From the IMG/VR virus record IMGVR_UViG_3300046167_000699, positions 1 through 63,892 of that record: a DNA stretch of 63,892 nucleotides; one strand, 5' to 3'. A model generated the notes under the pieces. The model ran no database searches and was not told where the DNA came from. It saw only the letters and a list, made by a program, of their open reading frames with translations. Position numbers and translations under genes: made by a program. Positions 1 through 8,498 of this stretch are shown piece after piece (the stretch's first letter is position 1; every line of letters starts with the position of its first letter). This DNA comes from a virus.

Positions 1-6
1 ACTAAT

Positions 7-41
7 TTACAAAACTAATACGAACACTAACCGATAATATA
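7..41 (+). promoter_or_regulatory. Early promoter module 1
   Basis: One of 13 near-identical 35-bp modules. It has TTACAAAACTAATACGA, then 8 variable bases, then CGATAATATA, and lies just upstream of the KTSC gene. The stop codon of the ORF that crosses the window ends (TAA at 3-5) is immediately before it. A promoter role is inferred from its repeated position before genes; sigma specificity is unknown. Confidence 0.75.
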
Positions 42-61
42 ATAAACTAAAAACAATTAAT

Positions 62-298
62 ATGCCAACATTTATCAAATCAAACGTTGATGCAACAGTC
101 AACGTCAACTCAGAAGCAATTCAATCAGCTGATTACAACTACGGTAACGAAGCTTTAACACTTACCTTTGCTAACGGCAGCAAGTACGAATATACTCGTG
201 TACCGCGCTTTACATTCCACGGCTTGCAAGAGTCTGCGAGTAAAGGTAAGTTCATCAACAACTACATCATCAACACGTTTAGCTTTAAGCGTGTATAA
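62..298 (+). CDS. KTSC domain protein
   Basis: This 78-residue protein matches the KTSC domain family, small proteins common in phages and bacteria. The core is visible from about residue 25 to 70: a YNYG segment, a hydrophobic strand, a GSKYEY turn, and a GLQESASKGKF helix ending in the KxxxN turn typical of the family. Family members have been linked to nucleic-acid-related fusions, but no activity is established. It is the first gene after promoter module 1, and its TAATG stop/start overlap with the UVR-motif gene implies translational coupling. Confidence 0.8.
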   Translation: MPTFIKSNVDATVNVNSEAIQSADYNYGNEALTLTFANGSKYEYTRVPRFTFHGLQESASKGKFINNYIINTFSFKRV

Positions 299-543
299 TG
301 ACTGAGGACGAGATGAACAAGCTGGCCTCGATTATCACTGATATGATCTTCGAGCGCCAAGCTGAACTCGACGAAGAGTTCATGACTGAGTGGCAAACTC
401 AAATTCTTGTACAAACCGAAATGCCGAACGAGCAAGACGAGCTTAAACGCTTAGAAGAAATGCTTAGTAAAGCTATCGATGACGAAGAGTTTGAGCTAGC
501 CGCGACCATACACCAAAAAATAACTAAACTTAAAAGCAAATAA
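298..543 (+). CDS. Small acidic protein with C-terminal UVR motif
   Basis: An 81-residue acidic protein. Its C-terminal third (about residues 45-80) has the alpha-hairpin pattern of the UvrB/UvrC (UVR) motif, with a DELKRLEEML helix followed by DDEEFELAATIHQKI. In UvrB, UvrC and Clp-associated proteins this motif mediates protein-protein contacts. The N-terminal half shows no known domain. It begins at the ATG overlapping the KTSC stop codon and ends three bases before the DNA ligase start, so it sits inside a tight early operon. It could be an adaptor to host repair or proteolysis; that is inference. Confidence 0.65.
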   Translation: MTEDEMNKLASIITDMIFERQAELDEEFMTEWQTQILVQTEMPNEQDELKRLEEMLSKAIDDEEFELAATIHQKITKLKSK

Positions 544-545
544 TT

Positions 546-1400
546 ATGAATATTAAACCAATGCTCGCATACAAAGCAGGTATCAAGCCTATAGATTTTT
601 CAGAGCAAGTGTATATTCAACCAAAGCTTGACGGCGTACGTTGTTTATTTACTAAAGACGGCGCGTTCTCACGTACCGGTAAACAATTTATGAACGTTAA
701 ACATATTGAAAATGAATTACAACCACTATTTAGCGACTACCCAAATCTTATCCTTGACGGCGAGCTATACAACCACGCCCTCAAAAACGATTTCGAGAAA
801 ATCATTTCGCTCGTCAGAAAGCAAAAGCCTACTGATGATGACCGGAGTGAAGCCAAGTCGCTAGTCGAGTTTCACTGGTACGACATTATTGACGACGACA
901 ATGATATATTATTTATCGATCGCAGTAAGTTTATCCACGAGTTATTACGTGACTTCTTTCCCGGCGCAGATGCGCACCACGTGTTTCCACTCGTAACGTT
1001 GCGTGTTGATTCACTCGAAAAAGCACGTGCTATACACGACGCTAACCTCGCTGGCGGCTTCGAAGGCTCTATCATTCGTCTCAACAAAGTATACGAATGC
1101 AAGCGCTCTTACAACCTGCAGAAGTTCAAAGACTTCAGCGACAAGGAAGCTACGATCATTGGCCACGTTGAAGGCAAAGGCAAACGTGCTGGCACACTCG
1201 GTAAGTTTATCATGCGTGACGAAGCTGGCATTGAGTTCGGCTGCCCACCGGGTAAAGGCTTTACACATGCTGACCTTCGAGTAATCCTTGAAAACATTAA
1301 CCACTACATTGGCAAGACGGCTACGTTCACTTACTTCGAGCGTACCAAAGCAAATAGCTACCGTCACCCACAATTTAAAGCAATTAGAAACTATGAATAA
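546..1400 (+). CDS. ATP-dependent DNA ligase
   Basis: A compact 284-residue ligase that seals nicks using ATP. Motif I with the lysine to be adenylylated is PKLDGVR (Lys27). Motif III is near LDGELY, motif IV is FEGSIIRL, and motif V includes LQKFKDF. A short OB-fold domain follows, with the GKGKRAGTLG segment seen in many phage ligases. No BRCT or other accessory domain is present, as usual for phage minimal ligases. It belongs to the same plus-strand operon as the recombination and replication genes and probably joins Okazaki fragments or repairs nicks. The next gene starts inside its stop codon. Confidence 0.92.
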   Translation: MNIKPMLAYKAGIKPIDFSEQVYIQPKLDGVRCLFTKDGAFSRTGKQFMNVKHIENELQPLFSDYPNLILDGELYNHALKNDFEKIISLVRKQKPTDDDRSEAKSLVEFHWYDIIDDDNDILFIDRSKFIHELLRDFFPGADAHHVFPLVTLRVDSLEKARAIHDANLAGGFEGSIIRLNKVYECKRSYNLQKFKDFSDKEATIIGHVEGKGKRAGTLGKFIMRDEAGIEFGCPPGKGFTHADLRVILENINHYIGKTATFTYFERTKANSYRHPQFKAIRNYE

Positions 1401-1695
1401 GACATCAACACAAATCAAAGACCAACTGGTGCGCAAAGGTGCATCTGAAGTTATTGAGGAAGCCTTGAAAGAGGGTGTGTTCTTTAGCGACGTAGACGAA
1501 ATGCACAACTGGATTGAGGACAACTTCGACTACAATATGCTAGGCCATACCGATAACGAATACGACGAGGTAATGGATATTATGATGGAGGAGGTACACG
1601 ATCGTGTATACGAATTCTTTAACCAAGTGCAAGCAGGTATTTTAGAAAAAGCTTTCCTTGTACAAAAAAGTTTAGCGCATGATACGAATCTATAA
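1393..1695 (+). CDS. Acidic hypothetical protein
   Basis: A 100-residue acidic protein with no recognised domain. The frame stays open upstream into the ligase gene, but the ATG at 1393 overlaps the ligase stop codon in the manner of its neighbours and is the better start. The sequence is mostly predicted helix with a central run of acidic and aromatic residues (DNFDYNMLGHTDNEYDE). It overlaps the next gene by 17 bases. Confidence 0.65.
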   Translation: MNKTSTQIKDQLVRKGASEVIEEALKEGVFFSDVDEMHNWIEDNFDYNMLGHTDNEYDEVMDIMMEEVHDRVYEFFNQVQAGILEKAFLVQKSLAHDTNL

Positions 1696-1870
1696 GCACA
1701 TCAAAAGATTGCGTAACTACCTGAGTACGTTGCACATAGAGTGTATTAATCTCTCTATACAAGCGTCGCGCACAGGTTGGAACAAGGAACTGCAGAAGTC
1801 TATTACTAATAATGCATTGCTAATCCGCAAGTACGAGCGCCGATTGAAACTTATAAAGATGATATCATGA
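1679..1870 (+). CDS. Small basic hypothetical protein
   Basis: A 63-residue, strongly basic protein (about a quarter Lys and Arg) with helical character and no recognised motif. It overlaps the preceding acidic ORF by 17 bases, and its TGA overlaps the ATG of the next small ORF, consistent with coupled translation. Function unknown; its charge would suit nucleic-acid binding, but that is only inference. Confidence 0.55.
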   Translation: MIRIYKHIKRLRNYLSTLHIECINLSIQASRTGWNKELQKSITNNALLIRKYERRLKLIKMIS

Positions 1871-1962
1871 AGAAGTTAATCTACCGCATGTATGAGACCG
1901 ACCAGCTAACACTTGGTGCTGCAATGAAGTTACTTGAATATTTAGATAAGAAAGAACGATGA
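1867..1962 (+). CDS. 31-aa hypothetical peptide
   Basis: A tiny ORF encoding 31 residues, starting in the ATGA overlap with the preceding stop and ending in an ATGA overlap with the next gene. Exact packing between two coupled genes supports it more than its sequence does. It ends in KKER and has no recognised domain. Confidence 0.45.
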   Translation: MKKLIYRMYETDQLTLGAAMKLLEYLDKKER

Positions 1963-2435
1963 ATATATTTTACCTAAGCCACGATCCTGATGAAGCTGCA
2001 CGAGTGCAATACAATAAACACGTAGTCAAGATGATTCTTGAGTCTGCGCAGTTGTTATGCACAGCGCACCACGAGTTGGGTAACCATGATGTACCATACA
2101 AAGCAACGCATAAAAACCATCCGTCAGCTATTTGGGCGCGTTCTAACGACCTCGCTTACCTCTGGCTATATGAACATATGATTGCACTCGGAAACGAGTA
2201 CACACGACGCTATGGTAAGAAGCACTTGACAATTGAAAAGTGTTACAATACGTTAATGGATTTGCCGCCTGGCATTCCATCTCAAGAATGGCAACAACCA
2301 CCACAATGCATGCCTGATGAATACAAATCAGAATGCTCGGTTGACGCTTACTGGAACTACTACGAAGCTGAAAAGCATACCGTAGCTAATGCTAACGAAA
2401 CTAAAATAACTAGATATGCCAACAGCTGTATGTAA
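1959..2435 (+). CDS. Conserved phage protein of unknown function
   Basis: A 158-residue protein of a type I recognise as widespread in marine and other tailed phages but with no firm function. Its hallmark is an early block NKHVVKMILESAQLLCTAHHE (about residues 19-39), followed by an HPSAIWARS segment and conserved aromatic, His and Cys residues. The pattern of His, Glu and Cys would fit a metal-binding or enzymatic fold, but no catalytic role should be assumed. It lies in the early nucleic-acid operon downstream of the ligase. Confidence 0.7.
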   Translation: MNIFYLSHDPDEAARVQYNKHVVKMILESAQLLCTAHHELGNHDVPYKATHKNHPSAIWARSNDLAYLWLYEHMIALGNEYTRRYGKKHLTIEKCYNTLMDLPPGIPSQEWQQPPQCMPDEYKSECSVDAYWNYYEAEKHTVANANETKITRYANSCM

Positions 2436-2532
2436 CCAATACCTAATTAAAGTAATGAATGAGCTTGCTCAAAAAAACGATGATCAAGTTATATATGCAA
2501 CCTTAGGTTCGGAAGAATGCGACGGTAGCTAA
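2416..2532 (+). CDS. Small hypothetical protein
   Basis: A 38-residue ORF that begins within the end of the previous gene and stops 24 bases before the HTH gene. An internal ATG at 2455 is an alternative start, giving 25 residues. No motif is recognised. Support is positional only. Confidence 0.35.
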   Translation: MPTAVCNQYLIKVMNELAQKNDDQVIYATLGSEECDGS

Positions 2533-2556
2533 TTATAATAATATAGTAACAGGCTA

Positions 2557-3177
2557 ATGTCACAATATGAACGAAATATGAAATACCTTAATGACAAGCG
2601 TATTATATATAGACGCAATCCTATTAGCGACAAGCCCTCAGCTAAATTTGAGTGGGGTAATTTCTACGAGCAAGGTACACATGAGTGTTATGCATTGTTC
2701 CAAACGAAAGCCAAGATAAACACATACAAATCGCTGAAGTGGCACTTGTATGTTTTATGGTATCTTAATGATAACCTCGATCAAGATGATTTTAATGACC
2801 TCGCTGCATTTATATGTGATAAGGAAAACGGGTTTGTAACATTTAATATATCAACATCACTCCGGGAAAGCATAGTATACGATGTATCCATGCAAGATTT
2901 AGAGAGACCACCCGCTAATAAAGTAAGAAAGATTATATTCAACGACAACTCTGGGTTAACCATGAGTGAGAAGCTTAGTATAGTCGGAACTATGGTAGGT
3001 AAACAAAAGCTTACCGCTGCAGAAATATATGACGCTATGTTGTTTATGCACGATGCAGGTATGAAGATAACCATTAAAGCGATTGCTGAGCAACTCGGTT
3101 GTTCTACACGAACAGTGCATCGTAATATGGGTAATGAACTAAAGAAAGAAAAGCAACTGCTTAACCAAGAACTATAA
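2557..3177 (+). CDS. Helix-turn-helix protein, probable regulator
   Basis: A 206-residue protein whose C-terminal part (about residues 172-192) forms a clear helix-turn-helix: KAIAEQLGCSTRTVHRNMG, ending in a basic tail. The first 130 residues show no recognised domain. Similar modular proteins in phages act as DNA-binding regulators or replication initiators. It directly precedes the sigma factor gene with a TAATG stop/start overlap, so the pair is likely co-expressed and may together switch phage transcription. A weak -10-like TATAATAATATAG sits just upstream at about 2535-2547, but it does not match the 13-copy early module. Confidence 0.65.
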   Translation: MSQYERNMKYLNDKRIIYRRNPISDKPSAKFEWGNFYEQGTHECYALFQTKAKINTYKSLKWHLYVLWYLNDNLDQDDFNDLAAFICDKENGFVTFNISTSLRESIVYDVSMQDLERPPANKVRKIIFNDNSGLTMSEKLSIVGTMVGKQKLTAAEIYDAMLFMHDAGMKITIKAIAEQLGCSTRTVHRNMGNELKKEKQLLNQEL

Positions 3178-3932
3178 TGAAAAAATATAACATACAAAAT
3201 TACGTAAGGTACAAAAACGATTTAGAGACGGTGCTCTTGCGTAATGAAAATTTAGAGTGGGGCGATATGTCACGCGATCAACTTGTAGCGCAGTTTATGC
3301 CATTGGTTGAGAACTTAGCACGTAAGTTTTCTACATCAGACCAAGCATCCGGCGTTATGAGCATCAATGATTTAATACAGGAAGGCAATTACGGTTTAGT
3401 TGCAGCGGTTGACAAAATCAGCTGGGACAAAATACTTGATTCTGAAGACCCTGAAAAAACAATCAAGTCATTCCTATCAAAAAGAATAAAGGGAGCGATA
3501 CGCCGCGCTATTGATATTAATAGAGGCGACGTACGTATCCCCGAGCATAAGCTTAATGAGATACGCAAGAACCCGGAAGACGAAGCTATGGTTGCTTTGT
3601 TTTTCAATAGTGTGTTCTCAAGTATCGATGCATTTAATGCTGACGACGAAAATCCTATATTCCAAATAGCAGACAACACCGAGCCGTACAATATCGGTTT
3701 AATGAATTCGTATTTGTTAGGTTTGATGCGTGAGCATTTAACACCAGTGCAGTATGATGTATTACGCTTATCTTACGGTCTTGATGAAGCTAAGATACCA
3801 GCAATGCAGATTGCAAATCGCGTAGGCATCAGTGTATCTACTGCTAATGTGCGTATATCGCAGATAAAGAAGGATGCTATTGACACATTAATAGCGAACA
3901 CCGATTCTTCCCAAGTGCTTGATTTTATGTAA
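3177..3932 (+). CDS. Sigma-70 family RNA polymerase sigma factor
   Basis: A 251-residue sigma factor. Region 2 is visible at about residues 35-85, with FMPLVENLARKF followed by DLIQEGNYGLVAAVDK, the core-binding and -10-recognition helices. Region 4 is at about residues 185-235, where LTPVQYDVLRLSYGLDE leads into an HTH reading MQIANRVGISVSTANVR. It lacks the long region 1 of housekeeping factors and resembles phage and stress sigma factors. Such a protein would redirect host RNA polymerase, and it is the obvious candidate to read either the unusual early modules or the late minus-strand genes. Which one cannot be told from sequence. Confidence 0.88.
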   Translation: MKKYNIQNYVRYKNDLETVLLRNENLEWGDMSRDQLVAQFMPLVENLARKFSTSDQASGVMSINDLIQEGNYGLVAAVDKISWDKILDSEDPEKTIKSFLSKRIKGAIRRAIDINRGDVRIPEHKLNEIRKNPEDEAMVALFFNSVFSSIDAFNADDENPIFQIADNTEPYNIGLMNSYLLGLMREHLTPVQYDVLRLSYGLDEAKIPAMQIANRVGISVSTANVRISQIKKDAIDTLIANTDSSQVLDFM

Positions 3933-4004
3933 GTTAAGCACTTAATACTAATTAACTAATATACAATATGTGTAATTATATTAATAACAAACACCACATA
4001 CCTT
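3933..4004 (+). other. Short AT-rich intergenic leader
   Basis: The 72 bases between the sigma factor stop and the ERF start are very A+T rich and contain -10-like words such as AATATACAATATG. They contain no copy of the 13-member early module. A degenerate promoter is possible but not demonstrable. Confidence 0.3.
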
Positions 4005-4547
4005 ATGACCTTAAATGAGAAACTTGCGACTATTCAAACCAAGTTCAAATCCAAAAAGTCGCGTTACAATTCCTTTGGTAAGTACTACTTTCGTAGTGCT
4101 GAAGACATCTTAGAAGCTACAAAGCCCTATCTATTAGAGTTAGGAGTTAGTGTAACAGTCAGTGAGTCCATCATTGCAGCCGAGCCTTTCCCTATTGTGG
4201 AGAGCAAAGCCACAGTGACCGACGGCGAAAGTGCTATACACGCCACAGCTGTCGTTGGTGTTGACCTCGATCAGAAAGGTATGCAAATGCCTCAAAAGTT
4301 CGGTTCAGCATCATCGTACGGGAAAAAGTATGCCCTTGGCAATCTATTCCTTATCGACGACACGCAAGACTCTGACGCTGGTAATAGCCACGGCAAAGCT
4401 AGCAAACCAAAAGCTAAGATAACCTCATCATCGGATGCTGCATTCACTAAGGCAATGGAGTATGTAAAAGGAGGGGGTAAGTTAGATGCTATCAAAGCGA
4501 AGTATGACTTATCCCCTGACGTTGAGAAACTACTAACAACATTATGA
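4005..4547 (+). CDS. ERF family single-strand annealing protein
   Basis: A 180-residue recombinase of the ERF superfamily, which anneals complementary single strands in phage homologous recombination. The N-terminal core (residues 1-125) has the ERF signature: an LNEKLATIQTKFK start, the NSFGKYYFRSAEDILEA segment, and the GSASSYGKKYALGNLF block near residues 100-118. The C-terminal 50 residues are a lysine-rich linker and a short helical tail. It overlaps the following PD-(D/E)XK exonuclease by four bases. The pairing of annealer, exonuclease and SSB is the classic phage recombination module. Confidence 0.88.
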   Translation: MTLNEKLATIQTKFKSKKSRYNSFGKYYFRSAEDILEATKPYLLELGVSVTVSESIIAAEPFPIVESKATVTDGESAIHATAVVGVDLDQKGMQMPQKFGSASSYGKKYALGNLFLIDDTQDSDAGNSHGKASKPKAKITSSSDAAFTKAMEYVKGGGKLDAIKAKYDLSPDVEKLLTTL

Positions 4548-5276
4548 TAGACAAAGAAGCGATTGACAAGCTGCGTGAAGACGAACATTACTACGGGAAC
4601 TTTGGTAAACAATTCCTAAGTAACAGTGACATCTCCACGTTGCTTCGAGATCCATTAGCTCTTGGCAAACCGAGAGAACAAGTACCAGCGTTCCTGGTTG
4701 GCGGTTACTTTCACACCGCTATCCTCGAACCAAACAAGCTCAAGAAGTACAAGATTATCGAGTCTTCGACGAGAAACACTAAAAAGTATAAAGAAATCTC
4801 TAACGGCGAAATGTGTTTGCTGCAACATGAGGTTGACCAACTTGAAGTGATGATCGACAAAGTACTCGCTAACGATGTATGTCGAGGCTTGATCCGGACC
4901 GATCGATGGTGAATACGAATTACCAGGTATCACAGAAATCGACGGTATTGCTTGGAAAGGCAAAGCGGATATTATCAACCGTGACGACGGACTAATCGTT
5001 GACTTGAAGACAACAGCTAAGCTGGACGACTTCAGATGGTCGGCTTCGAAGTACAACTACGACAGCCAAGCGTATATCTACCAAAAGATATTCGGTTACG
5101 ATATGGTCTTCGTTGCGATTGATAAGAAGACGCATCAAATAGGTATATTCGATTGCTCACCACAGTTCATTGAACGTGGCAAAGAAAAAGTCGAACGCGC
5201 TATTGAGGCTTACAAGTTATTTTATGACAACCCAGAATTTGAACCAAGAAACTATTTTATTAACCAAACATTATAA
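4544..5276 (+). CDS. PD-(D/E)XK exonuclease, interrupted by a +1 frameshift
   Basis: This is a RecB-like/exonuclease VIII-type nuclease that would generate single strands for the ERF protein. It is split between two frames. The start frame runs from 4544 to a stop at 4910-4912 (122 aa). The frame carrying the catalytic DGLIVDLKTT motif continues to 5276. Conserved coding resumes immediately after the break (GEYELPG, GIAWKGKADI). Removing one C from the CC at 4894-4895 restores a smooth GLIGPIDGEYELPG join. The cause could be a real mutation, recoding, or a consensus error; see findings. The family assignment is firm, the intactness is not. Confidence 0.75.
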
Positions 5277-5278
5277 GT

Positions 5279-5599
5279 ATGGCATCAATTATTAAAGCAA
5301 GTATCAACCTCAACATGATCGACAAATCAAAGATCATCGAAGGAAAGAAAGGTAAGTATTTACCGCTAACCATTACGCTCAACGACGAAGTTGACCAGTT
5401 TGGTAATCAAGGACCGCTAATCATTGAGCAGTCTAAAGAAGAACGTGAGGCTAAGATGCCGAAGGTTTATTTAGGTAATGCAAAGGTCGTGTGGTCTAAC
5501 GGTCAAAACGTAGACGCTGCACCCAGAACCGATCAACCAGGAGGAATGGCGCCGCCGCCACCACCGCAAGCAGCACCTGTCGATGATCTACCATTTTAA
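5279..5599 (+). CDS. Probable single-stranded DNA-binding protein
   Basis: A 106-residue protein beginning with a beta-rich segment that would suit a small OB-like domain, followed by a Pro/Gly/Ala linker (GGMAPPPPPQAAP) and an acidic tip ending DDLPF. The flexible linker plus DD(I/L)PF tail is the hallmark of SSB proteins, where the tip recruits replication and repair partners. Its place between the exonuclease and the primase-helicase fits this. It is shorter than bacterial SSB (about 170 residues), and its core does not obviously match the classic family, so the call rests on tail and context. Confidence 0.65.
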   Translation: MASIIKASINLNMIDKSKIIEGKKGKYLPLTITLNDEVDQFGNQGPLIIEQSKEEREAKMPKVYLGNAKVVWSNGQNVDAAPRTDQPGGMAPPPPPQAAPVDDLPF

Positions 5600-5603
5600 T
5601 CAT

Positions 5604-5672
5604 ATGTACGAAGAAGATTTCGTACACATCTCGTACGATAAAGATGGAAAAGTAACCTCAGTAGAGGATTAA
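5604..5672 (+). CDS. 22-aa hypothetical peptide
   Basis: A very short ORF four bases after the SSB-like gene, encoding an acidic 22-residue peptide ending in TSVED. It fills most of the gap before the primase-helicase. There is no independent evidence that it is translated. Confidence 0.25.
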   Translation: MYEEDFVHISYDKDGKVTSVED

Positions 5673-5699
5673 TATTAATTAAATCCGCAATTTAATATA

Positions 5700-7409
5700 A
5701 TGCAGACAGTAGAGATCAATGGATTTGTGATTGACAACTTCAATCAGCATGGTCTTGATGAAGGTAAAACGCAGGGGACTTGTCCTCTGTGTTCTTCTAC
5801 AAGAAAACCCGAGAACCAGAAGCAAAAATGTGCTTCTTACGATTGGGAACGTGGTCTCGGTACTTGTCATAACTGTGATAAATCATTTCAGTTACACACT
5901 TACGAGCGCAAAGGTACTTCGGAAAAGACATATGTCAAGCCTGAAGCCTTTGTTGTTCAAGAGGTGGGTAGCAAAGTAGAAGAGTGGTTTAAGACAAGGG
6001 GTATATCCCGCAAAACGTTACACGAGCTACGTGTTACTGAAGGCAGTGAATATATGCCGCAGACCGGTAAAGCCGAGAATGTTATAAAGTTCAATTATTT
6101 CATGGGCGATAACTTAATTAACGTTAAGTATCGTGATGGGAGAAAGAACTTTAAATTATATAAGGGTGCCGAAAAAGTATTCTACAATATAGATAGTATT
6201 GTAGGTTACGAGTATTGTATCCTTGTAGAAGGAGAAATGGATGTGCTAGCGCTGCACGAAGCGGGTATTAGTAACGTAATATCAGTACCTAACGGCGCTA
6301 CACTTAATACTAACAATTTAGATTACTTAGATGCTTGTATTGATTACTTTGAAGATAAAGAGAAAATCATACTTGCTACTGACTCAGACGAAGCGGGAGT
6401 TGCATTACAAACCGAACTTATTCGTAGATTAGGCTCCGAGGTTTGTTTTTTAGCTACGTTTGATGACTGTAAGGACGCTAATGAATATTTAATAAAGCAT
6501 GGACCAGAAAAACTCGTATCTAGAATTACGAATGCAAAGCCCGTTCCGCTTGAAAACGTTACAACCTTCCGTGATATCGAAGACGAAATCACCGACTTTG
6601 TTCGCAATGGCTTTAAGCCCGGCTTTCAGATTGGCCTTAGTAACTTCGATGATATCTTCAGCACTTACACTGGGCAGTTTATTACTGTTACAGGCATACC
6701 TTCCAGTGGTAAGTCGGATTTTGTAGACCGAATGGTTGTTGGTTACAACCGCAACTATGAATGGAAAACGGCATTTGCATCACCCGAAAACCAACCAACA
6801 TATTTGCATGCGCATAAGCTAATGCGTAAATGCTGGGGTGGAATGCCAACCGCGGCTGATATATACAGCGATAGATGGAACCAAATAGCCGACCATTGCA
6901 ATACTAACTTCTTCCATATAGACATGGAACGCTACACGCTTGAAGCAGTATTAAAGAAAGGTGCTGAGCTAGTAAAGCGTAAAGGCATTAAGTGTTTGGT
7001 TATTGACCCGTTCAATAAAGTACGATCAAATGACCAGTCAGGCGATGTTAATGTATATACTCTTGAGTATTTGCAGAAGATAGAAACGTTTGCTAAGAAG
7101 TACGACGTGCTCGTTATTGTTGTTGCTCACCCTACTAAGATGTATAAAGATGCAAATGGTAAGATTGAGGAACCAACTATGTACAATATTAAAGGCGGCG
7201 GCGAGTGGTACGACGCTTCTTACCACGGCTTACTCGTTCACAGAGACTACGAAGCAAAGACTGTTAAATGCAAAGTGCTTAAAGTTAAGTTTCAAAACCT
7301 TGGAGAGAATGGTGCAGAGGCGCATTTTAAATGGCAACCAGACTCTGGTGACTATTTGTCTATAGATAACCCAGCAGACTTGCTCGATGCTAAAATGCCC
7401 TGGGAATAA
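5700..7409 (+). CDS. Bifunctional DNA primase-helicase (T7 gp4-like)
   Basis: A 569-residue replicative primase-helicase. An N-terminal zinc-binding module has paired cysteines C28/C31 and C56/C59 (CPLC and CHNC). A TOPRIM domain follows at about residues 175-260, with VEGEMDVLALHEAG and the metal-binding TDSDEAG. A DnaB/RecA-like helicase domain begins near residue 300, with Walker A GIPSSGKS at about 332-339 and a Walker B strand CLVIDPFN near 436. Length and domain order match T7 gp4-type proteins. It would prime and unwind at the fork. As no DNA polymerase is seen in the window, it probably works with the host polymerase. Confidence 0.92.
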   Translation: MQTVEINGFVIDNFNQHGLDEGKTQGTCPLCSSTRKPENQKQKCASYDWERGLGTCHNCDKSFQLHTYERKGTSEKTYVKPEAFVVQEVGSKVEEWFKTRGISRKTLHELRVTEGSEYMPQTGKAENVIKFNYFMGDNLINVKYRDGRKNFKLYKGAEKVFYNIDSIVGYEYCILVEGEMDVLALHEAGISNVISVPNGATLNTNNLDYLDACIDYFEDKEKIILATDSDEAGVALQTELIRRLGSEVCFLATFDDCKDANEYLIKHGPEKLVSRITNAKPVPLENVTTFRDIEDEITDFVRNGFKPGFQIGLSNFDDIFSTYTGQFITVTGIPSSGKSDFVDRMVVGYNRNYEWKTAFASPENQPTYLHAHKLMRKCWGGMPTAADIYSDRWNQIADHCNTNFFHIDMERYTLEAVLKKGAELVKRKGIKCLVIDPFNKVRSNDQSGDVNVYTLEYLQKIETFAKKYDVLVIVVAHPTKMYKDANGKIEEPTMYNIKGGGEWYDASYHGLLVHRDYEAKTVKCKVLKVKFQNLGENGAEAHFKWQPDSGDYLSIDNPADLLDAKMPWE

Positions 7410-7693
7410 TGGGCAGTGGATTCGGCAAAAGCAAAAATAAGAAAACAGACTTTGGTAACTATTATAGAACACCTGAAGAATTTGAGGCTATGCGCTGGTG
7501 CTTAAAGAACAATATAGTCATTGGACCGTTAGCCGCTGAAAAAGTTAAAACAAACCCTCAATACTTCTATATTGATATTATAATACAGGGAAGATTAAGC
7601 CGTAGCCCTGAAACGTTTCATGCTAAAGAGCTATGGCCGCAAATTTACAAATACTATAAATACTATTATGACAAACATCGAAAAGCAATATGA
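7409..7693 (+). CDS. Hypothetical protein
   Basis: A 94-residue basic protein that starts in the TAATG overlap with the primase-helicase stop and overlaps the start of thyA by 26 bases. It has a lysine-rich, glycine-containing N-terminus, then a mixed helix/strand region rich in tyrosine toward the end (YKYYKYYYDK). No domain is recognised. Its tight placement between replication and nucleotide-metabolism genes suggests an accessory role there. Confidence 0.6.
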   Translation: MGSGFGKSKNKKTDFGNYYRTPEEFEAMRWCLKNNIVIGPLAAEKVKTNPQYFYIDIIIQGRLSRSPETFHAKELWPQIYKYYKYYYDKHRKAI

Positions 7694-8492
7694 GTCACTA
7701 ATCATGGACTTGCTACTTGCGCCACATAAAGACGACCGCACAGGTACAGGTACGCGCTCAGTGTTTGGTAGAATGCTTGTGCACGATATGAGTGAAGGTT
7801 TTCCTTTGCTAACTAACAAGCGTGTGTACCACAAAATGGCCATTCACGAACTACTATGGATTGCAAATGGACGCACTGACATGCAATATCTTCGCGATAA
7901 TGGCGTTACATACTGGAATGCTGATTACGATCGCTCAGGACGCTCTGATGAGACCCTAGGGCCTGTATACGGCAAACAATGGCGAGACTTTAACGGCGTA
8001 GACCAGTTGTTTAATGTTTTAGACGATGTGAGAAACAACCCAACATCACGTCGTATGATTGTTAACGCTTGGAACCCCGCGGATATGCCTGATATGGTAT
8101 TACCACCGTGCCATTATGGCTTTCAGCTGTATGTAAACGACGGGCAACTTGATTTAATGTGGCAACAACGTTCCGCTGATGTATTCTTAGGCTTGCCTTA
8201 TGACATTGCAATGTACGGTTTGCTACTTGAAATGATTGCCAAAGGCAACAACTTAAAACCCGGCAAACTAATTGCACAACTTGGCGACTGCCATTTGTAC
8301 AACGATCACTTAGAGCAAGCTAGAATATACTTAGCTAGAGTACAGCCAGCGCATATGCCTGAGCTTGAACTAGCCAAGGGCATGTATAGCACAATGCACA
8401 ACGAGGTGATCATTCCGGAGTTCAGCGATATAACCATTAAAAACTACAACCCAAAGCCCGCGATACCAGCACCGCTATCGGTTGGCAAATAA
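7668..8492 (+). CDS. thyA: Thymidylate synthase ThyA
   Basis: A 274-residue ThyA, which methylates dUMP to dTMP using methylene-tetrahydrofolate. The catalytic cysteine is Cys148 in PPCHYGFQ. The phosphate- and substrate-binding QQRSADVFLGLPYDIA block and the GDCHLYNDH motif are intact, and the length is close to the bacterial enzyme. An ATG 48 bases upstream keeps the frame open, but the start at 7668 gives the standard N-terminus. It sits with MazG-like proteins and ribonucleotide reductase in a dNTP-supply block. Confidence 0.95.
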   Translation: MTNIEKQYESLIMDLLLAPHKDDRTGTGTRSVFGRMLVHDMSEGFPLLTNKRVYHKMAIHELLWIANGRTDMQYLRDNGVTYWNADYDRSGRSDETLGPVYGKQWRDFNGVDQLFNVLDDVRNNPTSRRMIVNAWNPADMPDMVLPPCHYGFQLYVNDGQLDLMWQQRSADVFLGLPYDIAMYGLLLEMIAKGNNLKPGKLIAQLGDCHLYNDHLEQARIYLARVQPAHMPELELAKGMYSTMHNEVIIPEFSDITIKNYNPKPAIPAPLSVGK

Positions 8493-8498
8493 GACAAA

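Noticed and set aside
19-26. TAATACGA in module 1 equals the start of the T7 RNA polymerase promoter.
   Set aside because: The next bases do not follow the T7 consensus (no CTCACTATAGGG), the fixed partner is CGATAATATA after 8 bases, and no single-subunit RNA polymerase is seen in the window.
1288-1392. Upstream extension of the 1393-1695 ORF into the ligase gene.
   Set aside because: It would overlap 110 bases of ligase in another frame; the ATG at 1393 matches the overlap style of neighbouring genes.
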